Source: JAWXBR01 sp034440235 (lineage in GTDB: Bacteria > Bacteroidota > Ignavibacteria > Kapaibacteriales > Kapaibacteriaceae). Taken from it: a DNA stretch of 47,292 bases. Location of the stretch: NCBI GenBank assembly GCA_034440235.1, contig JAWXBR010000049.1, positions 1 to 47,292 on the forward strand. Reading direction: 5' to 3'. The position numbers were made by a program, and so were the translations under genes. This document shows, in pieces, positions 1-8,316 of this stretch (within the stretch, counting starts at the first letter, position 1; every line of letters begins with the position of its first letter). The notes under the pieces are model-generated. The model searched no databases and was not told the DNA's origin. It saw only the letters and a list, made by a program, of their open reading frames with translations.

Positions 1-83
1 CACGGGGTGAGTTCGCATTCACACACGGGGTGAGTTCGCATTCACACACGGGGTGAGTTCGCATTCACACACGGGGTGAGTTC
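1..83. repeat. 23-bp tandem repeat, about 3.6 copies
   Basis: Direct repeats of a 23-bp unit beginning cacggggtgagttcgcattc start at positions 1, 24 and 47. A fourth, partial copy begins at 70 and diverges after about 14 bases. The array is cut by the left window edge, so its true size is unknown. No ORF uses it. A related stretch (gacttcgcattca) appears near 2210, just after the RCC1 gene. It is not a CRISPR: the copies abut with no spacers. Confidence 0.9.
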
Positions 84-177
84 TCTCTGAGCGTTATATT
101 TACCCCCAGCGCTCTGCCTTAACCGACCCGTTTAGCAGATGCACCCTCAGGTTGTCGTGCACCCGGGCCTCAGCCCC

Positions 178-221
178 TTCTTCGCCCCTTCCCAAACGGT
201 TCTTCGCCCCTTCCTAAACAC
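178..221. repeat. 22-bp tandem duplication upstream of the RCC1-repeat gene
   Basis: Two copies of a unit beginning ttcttcgccccttcc sit at 178-199 and 200-221, differing at a few bases. They end 17 bases before the TTG start at 239 and directly precede a possible ribosome-binding site (aaagag, 225-230). This is one of many short duplications at gene starts in this window. Function is unknown. Confidence 0.75.
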
Positions 222-238
222 TTCAAAGAGATGTTATT

Positions 239-2179
239 TTGAAAAATTTACTATGTGTTGTACTCGTGCTGCTGAGTATGTCATGCGACGTGATGTTTGC
301 CGATGGATGGTCATGGGGCTCGAATACAAGGGGGCAACTAGGCGATGGTACGACCGATAACAGGTATGTGCCGACGCCGTTCGATACGCAGCATACGTGG
401 CAAATGCTTGCGGGCGGAACGGATCATAGTGTGGGGTTGCAGACGGATGGGACGTTGTGGACGTGGGGATCGAACGACTACTTTCAGCTAGGCGATGGCT
501 CTACGAATGAGAGCTTTTTACCGACGCAGATAGGCGCCGATAACGATTGGGTGTTTGTCGCTGCCGGCGGCAACTCGACGATGGCAATTAAAAGTGATGG
601 TACGTTGTGGTCGTGGGGCGAAAACATCACTGGACAATTAGGCACTGGCGATACAGATCCTGTTTCCGTGCCGACGCAAATTGGCAGTGCGACGTGGGAT
701 CGTGTTGCGATGAGCGAGTTGCATACACTTGGCGTGCAATCGAATGGGACGTTGTGGGCATGGGGCTTTAATACGTTTGGTCAGCTTGGAGACGGCGGAA
801 CGGACGAAAGTCATGTACCACTTCAGATAGGCGCAGCTACCAATTGGGATGCCGTTGCGGTCGGACGTTACCATAGTATGGCTCTCAAGACAGATGGCAC
901 ACTGTGGACATGGGGCTATAATGGTTACGGAAATCTTGGCGATGGTACAACGGACGATTGTGATACGCTGAAGATGGTTGGTACCGACACCGATTGGGCG
1001 TCGATAGGAGCTGGCGAGTTTTTTAGTCTCGCCACGAAACAAGACAACTCGCTATGGGCGTGGGGCGATAATTATGCTGGACAGCTTGGCGATGGCACGA
1101 CCGATTCGCGCGACACAGTGGCGCAGGTCGGTTCGGACACTGACTGGGATGTTGTGATATCAGGATGCGGACACGTTGTAGCACTTAAGACGAACGGTTC
1201 TTTATGGGGCTGGGGCGACAACATCGAAGGCACGGTTGGCAACGGCACAACCGATGAAGTGTTATCACCCGTGCAGATAGGAACTGACCTTGATTGGACC
1301 GACGTCGGCACTGGCCTGCTCTTTTCCTTTGGAATAAAAGGTCCGTCGGTTCCCTTGCCCATCGCAGTGTGTAAGAATATTACCGTTCAGCTCGACAGTA
1401 TGGGGCAGGCTTCGATTACCGCGCAAAACGTGAACGGCGGCAGCAGTGCCGAAGCCGGAATTTTGTCGCTCGGCATTAATCAATTCACCTTCAACTGTAG
1501 TAACCTTGGTTACAATGCGGTTGTGCTTACGATTACCGATATCCTGAACCAAACGGATACGTGTACAGCAACGGTGCTCGTTGTCTATCAGACATCAGAT
1601 ATCATCTCTGGGAACCTAACTCCAACAAAGAATACTGCGGACGTGTACTCTGTGGGCATTCTGTCTGCGAATTCGTACCAGTGGCTGGACCCTACACGCG
1701 GTGAGATACAGGGGGCAAGTACATCACATTCTGTCCAGATTTTATGGACCGCAGTCGGCACAGATACTCTCCGCGTGCAGCTTACACATGCAGATATCGG
1801 CTGCGTTTCCGAAGTAACGCTGGTTGTTTCCGTTCAGTCCATCGTATGCGAAGCGAATCCCGAATGCATTTCTGTTAGCACTGCCACTGCCGAATGTCTC
1901 GGTACAACCGGCGACATCATGTCATATCAGGTTACCTTCACGTTCAACGACATATTAAGTACTGCGAACTTTATCCGCATATACGAACACGGACAACAAG
2001 GGGGTACATTCACGTTCCCGTTCCACGCACCGACCATGACCATTCAAGGCGAAAAGCGATCGGACCTACTCGCCAACGATCCTGTACGCTTCATCATCGA
2101 CGTGTACGATGTGTTGCCCAACGGCAAAGCCATCAAGTGCTCGATGCAACGGTGTGTGACTATAGACTGCGGAGATTAG
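239..2179 (+). CDS. Secreted RCC1-repeat (beta-propeller) protein with Ig/HYR-like domains
   Basis: A 646-residue exported protein. An N-terminal signal peptide (hydrophobic LLCVVLVLLSM, likely cut near residue 21) is followed by about seven RCC1-type repeats of roughly 50 residues (LWTWGxNxxGQLGDGTTD motif, residues 22-370), predicted to form a beta-propeller. An HYR-like Ig domain follows (about 375-455, starting near PIAVCKNITVQLD), then a PKD-like domain (about 455-540) and a cysteine-containing C-terminal domain. Repeats of this kind in bacteria are usually extracellular or binding domains; the ligand cannot be told from sequence. No clear T9SS tail is seen, so the export route beyond the inner membrane is unresolved. 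The start is TTG: the nearby ATG at 231 runs into a stop immediately, and aaagag lies 8 bases upstream of the TTG. Confidence 0.85.
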   Translation: MKNLLCVVLVLLSMSCDVMFADGWSWGSNTRGQLGDGTTDNRYVPTPFDTQHTWQMLAGGTDHSVGLQTDGTLWTWGSNDYFQLGDGSTNESFLPTQIGADNDWVFVAAGGNSTMAIKSDGTLWSWGENITGQLGTGDTDPVSVPTQIGSATWDRVAMSELHTLGVQSNGTLWAWGFNTFGQLGDGGTDESHVPLQIGAATNWDAVAVGRYHSMALKTDGTLWTWGYNGYGNLGDGTTDDCDTLKMVGTDTDWASIGAGEFFSLATKQDNSLWAWGDNYAGQLGDGTTDSRDTVAQVGSDTDWDVVISGCGHVVALKTNGSLWGWGDNIEGTVGNGTTDEVLSPVQIGTDLDWTDVGTGLLFSFGIKGPSVPLPIAVCKNITVQLDSMGQASITAQNVNGGSSAEAGILSLGINQFTFNCSNLGYNAVVLTITDILNQTDTCTATVLVVYQTSDIISGNLTPTKNTADVYSVGILSANSYQWLDPTRGEIQGASTSHSVQILWTAVGTDTLRVQLTHADIGCVSEVTLVVSVQSIVCEANPECISVSTATAECLGTTGDIMSYQVTFTFNDILSTANFIRIYEHGQQGGTFTFPFHAPTMTIQGEKRSDLLANDPVRFIIDVYDVLPNGKAIKCSMQRCVTIDCGD

Positions 2180-2339
2180 TCGGACTGAGTTGGCAACGAG
2201 AATCGGGGCGACTTCGCATTCATAGACATGGTGCCCTTGGAACACGAACTCTTACCACGATAGCCTTAGAAGCTTCAACCTGCGTACCGCTTGGGACATG
2301 GGTGTTAATTTTTTCGAATCTTTCGTTGAACGTCTGTTT

Positions 2340-2391
2340 TAATCACTTGTTTAAAAAGATTGTTTAAAACAATCGTTTAAAACAATCGTTT
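2340..2391. repeat. 13-bp tandem repeat upstream of the tetR-type gene, possible operator
   Basis: Four successive 13-bp units, increasingly similar towards the gene (the last two are identical, aaaacaatcgttt), end 16 bases before the regulator's ATG. The junction of units 2 and 3 forms a perfect inverted repeat of ATTGTTT and AAACAAT around one base (2359-2373). TetR proteins bind palindromes, commonly in their own promoters, so autoregulation is plausible. That is an inference from position and symmetry. Confidence 0.6.
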
Positions 2392-2407
2392 ATTCGTAAT
2401 TTGCATC

Positions 2408-3202
2408 ATGAAACGGAAACAGACTCCCCCCGGGGGCCCTACAAGAGCATTGATCGGTCGACCTAGACGCGAGACTTCAGAAGCGTTCACGGCAGCGGAT
2501 GCCGAGCTGACCGAGCTGACCGAGCTGACCGAGTTGACTGGGCTGACTGGGCTGATTGAGCCGAAGCGGAAGAAACCAAATCTCAAGCAGCTGATAGATG
2601 TAACGACCGAAGAACGCATTATGGTGTCGGCCAGAAACCTGTTTATGAAGCATGGGTATGCGGCGACGCGTACGCGTGATATTGCCGAAGCGTCCGGGGT
2701 GAACCTGGCCTTGTTGAATTATTATTTCCGCACAAAAGAAAATCTGTTTGCGCAGATCATGACGGAGACGCTGTCTGGTTTTATGATGGGAATGAAGATG
2801 GTGTTTAATAATGAGCAGACGTCGTTGTATGAGAAGGTGACGTTGTTCGTAAACAGGTATATAGACTTGCTTGCCCTTCAACCCGATCTGCCGTTGTTCA
2901 TCTTTAGTTCACTGCGCACGAATCCGTTGAAGCTTTCGCAAAAGGTTGGAGCCAGAGATGTTTTTCTGAAGTCGCATTTCACTACGCAATACAATGCCGC
3001 CGTTAAAGATGGCTCGATTAGCGAATTGCCAATCATGCATTTTGTAATGAATCTTGTTGGAATGACGGTGTTTCCGTTTGTGGCACGTCCGATGCTCGAA
3101 GCCGTGGGCAATCTGGCCCCCAATACGTTCGACAAGATGATGCAAGAACGACGAGCATTGATTCCCGTGTGGATTGAGGCCTTAATGAACGTTCAATTAT
3201 GA
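2408..3202 (+). CDS. TetR/AcrR-family transcriptional regulator (CecR/YbiH-like)
   Basis: 264 residues. The TetR helix-turn-helix lies at about residues 68-115 (EERIMVSARNLFMKHGYAAT, then IAEASGVNLALLNYYFRTKE). It is followed by an all-helical ligand-binding domain. It heads an operon with a membrane-fusion protein, two ABC ATPases and two ABC-2 permeases, and overlaps the next gene by 4 bp (ATGA). This is the order of E. coli cecR(ybiH)-ybhGFSR, so it probably represses this exporter until an efflux substrate binds. Oddity: compared with typical family members (about 200-225 residues) it has a 60-residue basic, low-complexity N-terminal extension containing six ELT/GLT triplets from a 9-bp DNA repeat. 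A TAATTTG element lies 4 bases before the ATG. Confidence 0.9.
   Translation: MKRKQTPPGGPTRALIGRPRRETSEAFTAADAELTELTELTELTGLTGLIEPKRKKPNLKQLIDVTTEERIMVSARNLFMKHGYAATRTRDIAEASGVNLALLNYYFRTKENLFAQIMTETLSGFMMGMKMVFNNEQTSLYEKVTLFVNRYIDLLALQPDLPLFIFSSLRTNPLKLSQKVGARDVFLKSHFTTQYNAAVKDGSISELPIMHFVMNLVGMTVFPFVARPMLEAVGNLAPNTFDKMMQERRALIPVWIEALMNVQL
2504..2557. repeat. 9-bp in-frame tandem repeat (ELT)n in the regulator N-terminus
   Basis: Six copies of a 9-bp unit (gagctgacc, drifting to gggctgact) encode ELT-ELT-ELT-ELT-GLT-GLI at residues 33-50 of the TetR-type protein. The period is a multiple of three, so copy-number change would keep the frame and only alter the length of the linker before the DNA-binding domain. 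Confidence 0.9.
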
Positions 3203-4131
3203 AAACCAAAATGAAAAGTTTGAACCCAGGTATCAAATCACTTGCACTCAATAAGCATGGCTTTGTCGTTGTTGGGTTGGTGCTACTGTTGAGCGTAGGG
3301 TGCGCACGAAACGATAACACATCCGATGCATCTGGAGCGTTTGAGGCAACGGAGACAATTGTGTCCGCAGAGGCGACGGGAATGATAGAATGGCTGGAGG
3401 TGAGCGAGGGACGCATGCTGAAGGCTGGACAGATTGTTGGCCACATTGATAGCGTGCAACTGGCACTGCGCAAGTTGCAACTCGAAGCTCAAATCAAGGC
3501 GGTTCTGAGCCGACGTCCGGACGTGTCCTCGCAACTTGCTACAGTGCGTGAGCAATTGCGCGTTGCAGAACGTGAACGCGAGCGTTTGTATAACCTCGTG
3601 CAGGCACGCGCCATTGCACGTAAGCTGCTCGAAGATGTCGAAGGTCAGATTGCAGTGTTGAATAAGCAGCTCGACGCACTAAGCTCAAATCTTGGTGTGT
3701 CGACACTGAGCATTTCTAGTGAAGCAGTGCCCCTTCGCGTGCAGATCGAACAGATCGACGATCAGCTTGCTCGGTGCAACATTGTCAATCCTGTGAATGG
3801 AACCGTACTGACGAAATATGCAGAAGCGCATGAAATCACTACCGCAGGAAAGCCCCTTTACAGAATTGCAAATCTGGATACGGTGTTCCTGCGTGCGTAC
3901 GTGAGCGGGGGACAACTTTCGACAGTGAAACTTGGACAACTCGCAACGATTACGGTCGACCCAGCGAAACAATACGGTGGCACGGTTGCATGGATTAGCG
4001 AGAAAGCAGAATTCACGCCGAAGACTATTCAAACGAAGGACGAACGAGCGAATCTTGTCTATGCAGTGAAAATCCGTGTGGTGAACGATGGCTACTTGAA
4101 GCTTGGCATGTATGGGGAAGTGAAATTCTGA
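3199..4131 (+). CDS. HlyD-family periplasmic adaptor (membrane-fusion) lipoprotein, YbhG-like
   Basis: 310 residues. The N-terminus has a hydrophobic segment (VVVGLVLLLSVGC) ending in a lipobox-like cysteine near residue 34. It is followed by a biotinyl-lipoyl-like half (VSAEATGMIEWLEVSEGRML), a coiled-coil hairpin (about residues 90-185, e.g. LRVAERERERLYNLVQARAI), the returning lipoyl half (VNPVNGTVLTKYAEAHE) and a beta-barrel domain. Such adaptors link inner-membrane ABC exporters to the outer membrane or stabilise them. It starts inside the regulator's stop (ATGA overlap), and its own TGA overlaps the first ATG of a 29-bp repeat array that leads to the ATPase gene. Confidence 0.88.
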   Translation: MKTKMKSLNPGIKSLALNKHGFVVVGLVLLLSVGCARNDNTSDASGAFEATETIVSAEATGMIEWLEVSEGRMLKAGQIVGHIDSVQLALRKLQLEAQIKAVLSRRPDVSSQLATVREQLRVAERERERLYNLVQARAIARKLLEDVEGQIAVLNKQLDALSSNLGVSTLSISSEAVPLRVQIEQIDDQLARCNIVNPVNGTVLTKYAEAHEITTAGKPLYRIANLDTVFLRAYVSGGQLSTVKLGQLATITVDPAKQYGGTVAWISEKAEFTPKTIQTKDERANLVYAVKIRVVNDGYLKLGMYGEVKF

Positions 4132-4244
4132 TGAAATGTCGAGTATCGCCAGACAATAAATGAAATGTCGAGTATCGCCAGACAATAAATGAAATGTCGA
4201 GTATCGCCAGACAATAAATGAAAAGTCGAGTGTCACCAGACAAC
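4131..4244 (+). repeat. 29-bp tandem array forming a chain of overlapping mini-ORFs
   Basis: Three copies of a 29-bp unit (4131-4159, 4160-4188, 4189-4217) precede a diverged fourth copy (4218-4244) that is the 5' end of the ABC ATPase gene. The units therefore look like duplications of that gene's start. Each full copy reads MKCRVSPDNK then TGA, and each TGA overlaps the ATG of the next copy (ATGA). The first ATG overlaps the adaptor's stop (TGATG). The result is an unbroken stop/start-overlap chain: adaptor, three 10-codon mini-ORFs (4131-4163, 4160-4192, 4189-4221), ATPase. Whether the peptides are made is unknown. Confidence 0.9.
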
Positions 4245-5273
4245 ATGCATACGGTAACTGTACAGAACATCGTAAAACGCTTTGAAAATGGCGCTGTGAG
4301 TGCTTTGGACGATGTGTCGTTTGATGTTCGGGCAGGCGAGTTGTTTGGACTGATAGGACCCGACGGAGCCGGAAAAACATCGTTGTTTCGCATTCTCACG
4401 ACAGTGCTATTGGCGGATAGTGGCTCGGCCTCGGTTGCTGGGTACGACGTAGTAAAGGATTATAAAAAAATACGAGGCATCGTGGGCTACATGCCCGGAC
4501 GGTTTTCCTTGTATCAGGATTTGAGCGTGCAGGAGAATCTCGAATTCTTCGCAACGCTATTTGGCACTTCTGTTAAAGAAAATTACGATCTTATACGCGA
4601 CATCTATGTGCAGCTCGAGCCGTTCAAAACGAGACGTGCAGGAAAACTTTCCGGCGGCATGAAGCAAAAGCTTGCATTGTGCTGCGCCCTCATCCACCGT
4701 CCGAAAGTCATGTTTCTCGACGAACCCACCACAGGCGTAGACCCCGTCTCACGCAAGGAGTTCTGGGAAATGCTGGCTCGTCTGAAGCAGCAAGGGATTA
4801 CGATACTTGTGTCTACGCCGTACATGGACGAAGCGCGACGATGCGAACGCATCGCGCTAATGCAATCTGGACGCATCCTTTCAATTGCAACGCCGCAGGA
4901 GATCACACAGACCTATCCGTCACCGCTGTTCGCTGTTAGCACCTCGAACATGCCCGCCCTTCGCAAAGACCTGAAGTCGTACGAGAATATAAAAAGCGCT
5001 ATGGCCTTCGGCGAAACAATGCACGTCACTTTTGTAGATAACGAACTCAGGTCACACAACGCAGTGAATAAAACAACAATTGATTATGACACGATAGGCA
5101 GTGAGGCTGATCAATTCAAACACTATCTCGTGCAACAGGGGCATGGAGATGTCTTCGTTGAGCGCATCGAACCTACGATCGAAGACTGCTTTATTCAGCT
5201 AATGCAGCAACCCGCAATGCAGCAACCCGCAATGCAGCAACCCGCAATGCAGCAACCCGCAATGCAGCAATGA
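4218..5273 (+). CDS. ABC transporter ATP-binding protein (N-terminal half of a YbhF-like ATPase)
   Basis: 351 residues. Walker A is GPDGAGKTS, the signature is LSGGMKQKLAL, Walker B is VMFLDEPTTGVDPVSR and the switch region is ILVSTPYMDEA. The GPDGAGKT and STPYMDEA variants are those of the first ATPase half of YbhF-type exporters. It energises the two downstream ABC-2 permeases together with the second ATPase. I use the ATG at 4218 because it continues the coupling chain; an alternative ATG at 4245 gives a more typical N-terminus (MHTVTVQNIVKRF). The C-terminus ends in a repetitive MQQPA tail from a 15-bp DNA repeat, and its TGA overlaps the next ATG. Confidence 0.9.
   Translation: MKSRVSPDNMHTVTVQNIVKRFENGAVSALDDVSFDVRAGELFGLIGPDGAGKTSLFRILTTVLLADSGSASVAGYDVVKDYKKIRGIVGYMPGRFSLYQDLSVQENLEFFATLFGTSVKENYDLIRDIYVQLEPFKTRRAGKLSGGMKQKLALCCALIHRPKVMFLDEPTTGVDPVSRKEFWEMLARLKQQGITILVSTPYMDEARRCERIALMQSGRILSIATPQEITQTYPSPLFAVSTSNMPALRKDLKSYENIKSAMAFGETMHVTFVDNELRSHNAVNKTTIDYDTIGSEADQFKHYLVQQGHGDVFVERIEPTIEDCFIQLMQQPAMQQPAMQQPAMQQPAMQQ
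5202..5270. repeat. 15-bp in-frame repeat at the 3' end of the first ABC ATPase gene
   Basis: Four full copies and one partial copy of atgcagcaacccgca encode the C-terminal (MQQPA)4-MQQ tail. The last partial copy runs straight into the ATGA overlap with the next gene. The period is a multiple of three, so expansion does not disturb the coupling. The copies are identical, suggesting recent expansion. Confidence 0.92.
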
Positions 5274-6025
5274 ATTTGTCCGCAACCACTCCCGTCATAT
5301 CTACGAAGCACCTTACTAAACGGTACGGCGACTTCGTTGCAGCCAATGACATTACGTTCGACGTTATGCCGGGCGAGATCTTCGGATTCCTTGGTGCGAA
5401 TGGTGCAGGCAAGACGACTGCGATGCGCATGTTATGCGGACTCTCTAAGCCATCGTCGGGTGAGGCTACGGTAGCCGGATTTAATGTTCGCACGCAAACC
5501 GACCTTGTAAAGCAGAACATCGGATATATGAGCCAGAAGTTCTCGCTGTATGAAGATTTAACCGTATTGGAAAACATTACGTTCTTCGGAGGCATTTACG
5601 GACTCTCCCGCAGGGTGCTCAAGGCAAAGGGGCAGGAGCTTGTCCAAAAACTCGGTCTCGATAAAGAAGCGTCGAAGCTCGTTAAGACCCTCCCACTTGG
5701 ATGGAAGCAGAAGCTTGCTTTCTCGGTTGCCGTGTTGCACGAACCACGTGTGGTATTTCTCGATGAACCAACAGGCGGTGTCGACCCTGTAACACGACGT
5801 CAGTTCTGGGACCTGATCTATGAGGCCGCTGATAAAGGGGTGACGGTGTTTGTAACGACGCACTATATGGACGAAGCGGAGTACTGCGGACGTATCTCGA
5901 TTATGGTAGACGGCGACATAAAGGCACTTGATACGCCCAAGGGACTCAAGGCAAGGTATGGGGCTGCCTCGATGGACGAAGTGTTCTACGAACTCGCGCG
6001 TGGCGCAAAGCGCTCTGGAGATTAG
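5270..6025 (+). CDS. ABC transporter ATP-binding protein (C-terminal half of a YbhF-like ATPase)
   Basis: 251 residues. Walker A is GANGAGKTT, Walker B is VVFLDEPTGGVDPVTR and the H-loop region is VFVTTHYMDEAEYCG. The signature motif is LPLGWKQKLA instead of the usual LSGGQ-type sequence. That is characteristic of the second ATPase half of YbhF/RbbA-like proteins and supports pairing with the preceding gene. In E. coli the two halves are one polypeptide; here they are separate, ATGA-overlapping genes. The stop codon lies within a 32-bp duplicated segment leading to the permease gene. Confidence 0.9.
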   Translation: MNLSATTPVISTKHLTKRYGDFVAANDITFDVMPGEIFGFLGANGAGKTTAMRMLCGLSKPSSGEATVAGFNVRTQTDLVKQNIGYMSQKFSLYEDLTVLENITFFGGIYGLSRRVLKAKGQELVQKLGLDKEASKLVKTLPLGWKQKLAFSVAVLHEPRVVFLDEPTGGVDPVTRRQFWDLIYEAADKGVTVFVTTHYMDEAEYCGRISIMVDGDIKALDTPKGLKARYGAASMDEVFYELARGAKRSGD

Positions 6026-6076
6026 TGTGAGAAATAGCCACAGCACTCTGGAGACTAGCATGAGAAATAGCTACGT
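6013..6076 (+). repeat. 32-bp duplication carrying the ATPase stop codon, with a bridging mini-ORF
   Basis: Segments beginning ctctggaga at 6013 and 6045 are imperfect 32-bp copies; the first contains the stop (TAG, 6023-6025) of the ATPase gene. A reading frame opens at GTG 6027, just after this stop. It passes in frame through ATG 6060 in the second copy and ends with TGA at 6096-6098, overlapping the ATG (6095) of the permease gene. This 23-codon frame spans the whole gap and restores stop/start contact between the two genes. Confidence 0.75.
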
Positions 6077-6094
6077 CGCGCGAGGCCAAAGGCC

Positions 6095-7201
6095 ATGAAG
6101 CAACTCCTCGTCTTTGTGCGCAAAGAGTTTCTGCATGTGTTGCGTGATAAGCGAACACTGCTAATTCTGTTCGGCATGCCAATTATGCAGATTCTGATTT
6201 TCGGATTTGCTCTCACAAACGAAGTGAAGAATGCGCAAGTGCTAATCGTTGATCAGGCGCATGACGAAGACTCGCGCAGAATTATAGAAGAGATCGACGC
6301 CAGTTCCTACTTCGACGTCAGTGTAGTCTCTGTATCGACAAAAGACATCGCAAAAGCATTTCAATCGAACAATGCTCGCATCGCACTTGTGTTCCCTGTG
6401 GGCTTTGGAGAAAAACTGCAACACACGCGCAACGCGCAATTGCAGATCGTGGCCGATGCATCAGACCCGAACACTGCAACCACACTTCGCTTTTATCTCA
6501 CTACAATTCTCGCAGACTATCAGCAACAGATGTCAAAGGGCGCTACTCCTCCTATGCAGATTAGCACCAGCGTGCGAATGCTGTATAACCCGCAGTTGCG
6601 CGGCGCACCGAATTTTGTCCCTGGCGTAATTGCACTTGTACTCATGCTTGTATGCGTTATGATGACGTCTATCGCCATCGTGCGCGAAAAAGAGCTCGGC
6701 ACCATGGAGATCCTGCTCGTCTCGCCGTTCAAGCCCCTTCTCGTGCTCCTTGCCAAGGTCATCCCGTATCTGATACTCTCACTCGCTAACGTTGCAAGCA
6801 TACTTTTGCTCAGCACCTTTGTGCTCGATGTACCCGTGCAGGGAAGTGTGCTTCTGCTGTTCGCAGCAAGTGCGGGCTTCATTGTTACCTGCCTCTCTCT
6901 TGGCATACTCATTTCTACGGTCACCGACACGCAGCAGGCCGCAATGCTAGTGTCCATGATGGGTTTGCTCCTTCCGACCATTCTGTTCAGCGGCTTCATG
7001 TTCCCCATCGAGAACATGCCATTGCCCCTGCAACTCATATCGAACGCCGTACCGGCAAAATGGTATTATCTTATAGTAAAAGATATTATGATAAAGGGTC
7101 TTGGCATCGAAGCGATTGCCAAGGAGCTGGCCATTCTCACTGGCATGACGTTGGTGCTAATTCTCGTGAGCCTTAAGAAGTTCAAAGTGAGGCTCACATG
7201 A
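6095..7201 (+). CDS. ABC-2 type transporter permease (YbhS/YbhR-like), first of two
   Basis: 368 residues with ABC-2 permease topology: a cytoplasmic start (KEFLHVLRDKRTLLILF), the first membrane segment at about 22-42 (GMPIMQILIFGFAL), a large extracytoplasmic domain (about 45-170), then five membrane segments after PNFVPGVIALVLMLVCVMMT. The conserved EKELGTMEILLVSPFKP loop couples to the ATPase. It forms the transmembrane part of the exporter with the next gene, which starts inside its stop codon (ATGA). The substrate is unknown; YbhFSR-type systems have been linked to drug and cation efflux. Confidence 0.9.
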   Translation: MKQLLVFVRKEFLHVLRDKRTLLILFGMPIMQILIFGFALTNEVKNAQVLIVDQAHDEDSRRIIEEIDASSYFDVSVVSVSTKDIAKAFQSNNARIALVFPVGFGEKLQHTRNAQLQIVADASDPNTATTLRFYLTTILADYQQQMSKGATPPMQISTSVRMLYNPQLRGAPNFVPGVIALVLMLVCVMMTSIAIVREKELGTMEILLVSPFKPLLVLLAKVIPYLILSLANVASILLLSTFVLDVPVQGSVLLLFAASAGFIVTCLSLGILISTVTDTQQAAMLVSMMGLLLPTILFSGFMFPIENMPLPLQLISNAVPAKWYYLIVKDIMIKGLGIEAIAKELAILTGMTLVLILVSLKKFKVRLT

Positions 7202-8316
7202 GAATCCTACTGTTCCTTTTGCAGAAAGAGTTCAAACAGATATTCCGCAACCGCGTAATTCTGGGCATGATTCTCGTTCTACCAATCATTCAGCTACTCG
7301 TGCTGCCACAGGCTGCGAACTACGAGGTCCGTAACATCGCGCTCAGCATCGTCGACAATGATCGCACCGAAGCTTCACGTAGGCTCGTCCAGAAAATCAC
7401 GGCCTCTGGATACTTTAAACTCGACGGTTACGAAGACTCGTACGAGCATGCGCAGGCGCGCATCGAGACCGACGAGGTGGACATCGTGCTCGAGATACCG
7501 CAGGGTTTTGACAGAAATCTCGTCCGCACGAACACTGCCACACTCCTGCTTGCAGTAAATGCCATCAATGGCACGAAGGCTGGTCTTGGCACTTCGTATC
7601 TGTCGAGCATCATCCTCGAGTACAACAGTGGCATCCGTGCCCAGTGGGCTACACCGCCGAAGTTCTCTGACGTCGCAGTGGTCGACATTCAGACATCGAA
7701 CTGGTTCAACCCCAACATGAAGTACGACATGTTCATGGTGCCCGGCATTCTTGCGCTGCTTGTAACCATGGTCGTTACATACCTCACAGCACTCAACATT
7801 GTCAAAGAAAAAGAAGTCGGCACCATCGAGCAGATCAACGTCACACCGATCAAGAAATACCAATTCATCCTTGGCAAACTCATACCGTTCTGGATCCTAG
7901 GTCTTGTGGTGCTCACCATCGGACTTCTTGTTTCTCGCCTCGTCTACGGCATCGTCCCCGTGGGCAACATCGCGCTCATTTATCTCTTCGTCGGTGTTTA
8001 CCTGCTTTGCGTCCTCGGCCTCGGCCTACTTATCTCCACCTTCGCCGACACCCAGCAGCAGGCCATGTTCGTGGCCTTCTTCTTCATGATGATCTTCATC
8101 ATGCTGGGCGGACTCTTCACGTCTATCGACGGTATGCCCGATTGGGCCGAGACCGTCACGCGTGCCAATCCCGTCCGCTACTTCATCGATGTCATGCGCA
8201 TGATCGTCATCAAGGGCAGCGGTTTCTCCGACATCCGCAACCACCTCTTGATTGTCGGTGGCATAGCCGTCGTACTTAACACATGGGCGATCGTGAACTA
8301 TAGGAAGACGACCTGA
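7198..8316 (+). CDS. ABC-2 type transporter permease (YbhS/YbhR-like), second of two
   Basis: 372 residues, paralogous to its neighbour: LLFLLQKEFKQIFRNRVIL start, extracytoplasmic domain, then five membrane segments from PGILALLVTMVVTYLTALNI, with the coupling loop KEKEVGTIEQINVTP. Two non-identical permeases fit a heterodimeric exporter. It is the last gene of the operon. Its stop codon is the end of the first of six 14-bp repeats, so the 3' end of the gene has been duplicated five times downstream. Confidence 0.9.
   Translation: MRILLFLLQKEFKQIFRNRVILGMILVLPIIQLLVLPQAANYEVRNIALSIVDNDRTEASRRLVQKITASGYFKLDGYEDSYEHAQARIETDEVDIVLEIPQGFDRNLVRTNTATLLLAVNAINGTKAGLGTSYLSSIILEYNSGIRAQWATPPKFSDVAVVDIQTSNWFNPNMKYDMFMVPGILALLVTMVVTYLTALNIVKEKEVGTIEQINVTPIKKYQFILGKLIPFWILGLVVLTIGLLVSRLVYGIVPVGNIALIYLFVGVYLLCVLGLGLLISTFADTQQQAMFVAFFFMMIFIMLGGLFTSIDGMPDWAETVTRANPVRYFIDVMRMIVIKGSGFSDIRNHLLIVGGIAVVLNTWAIVNYRKTT

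Noticed and set aside
1..83. CRISPR array
   Set aside because: The 23-bp copies abut directly with no unique spacers, and no cas genes are present; the same holds for the other arrays.
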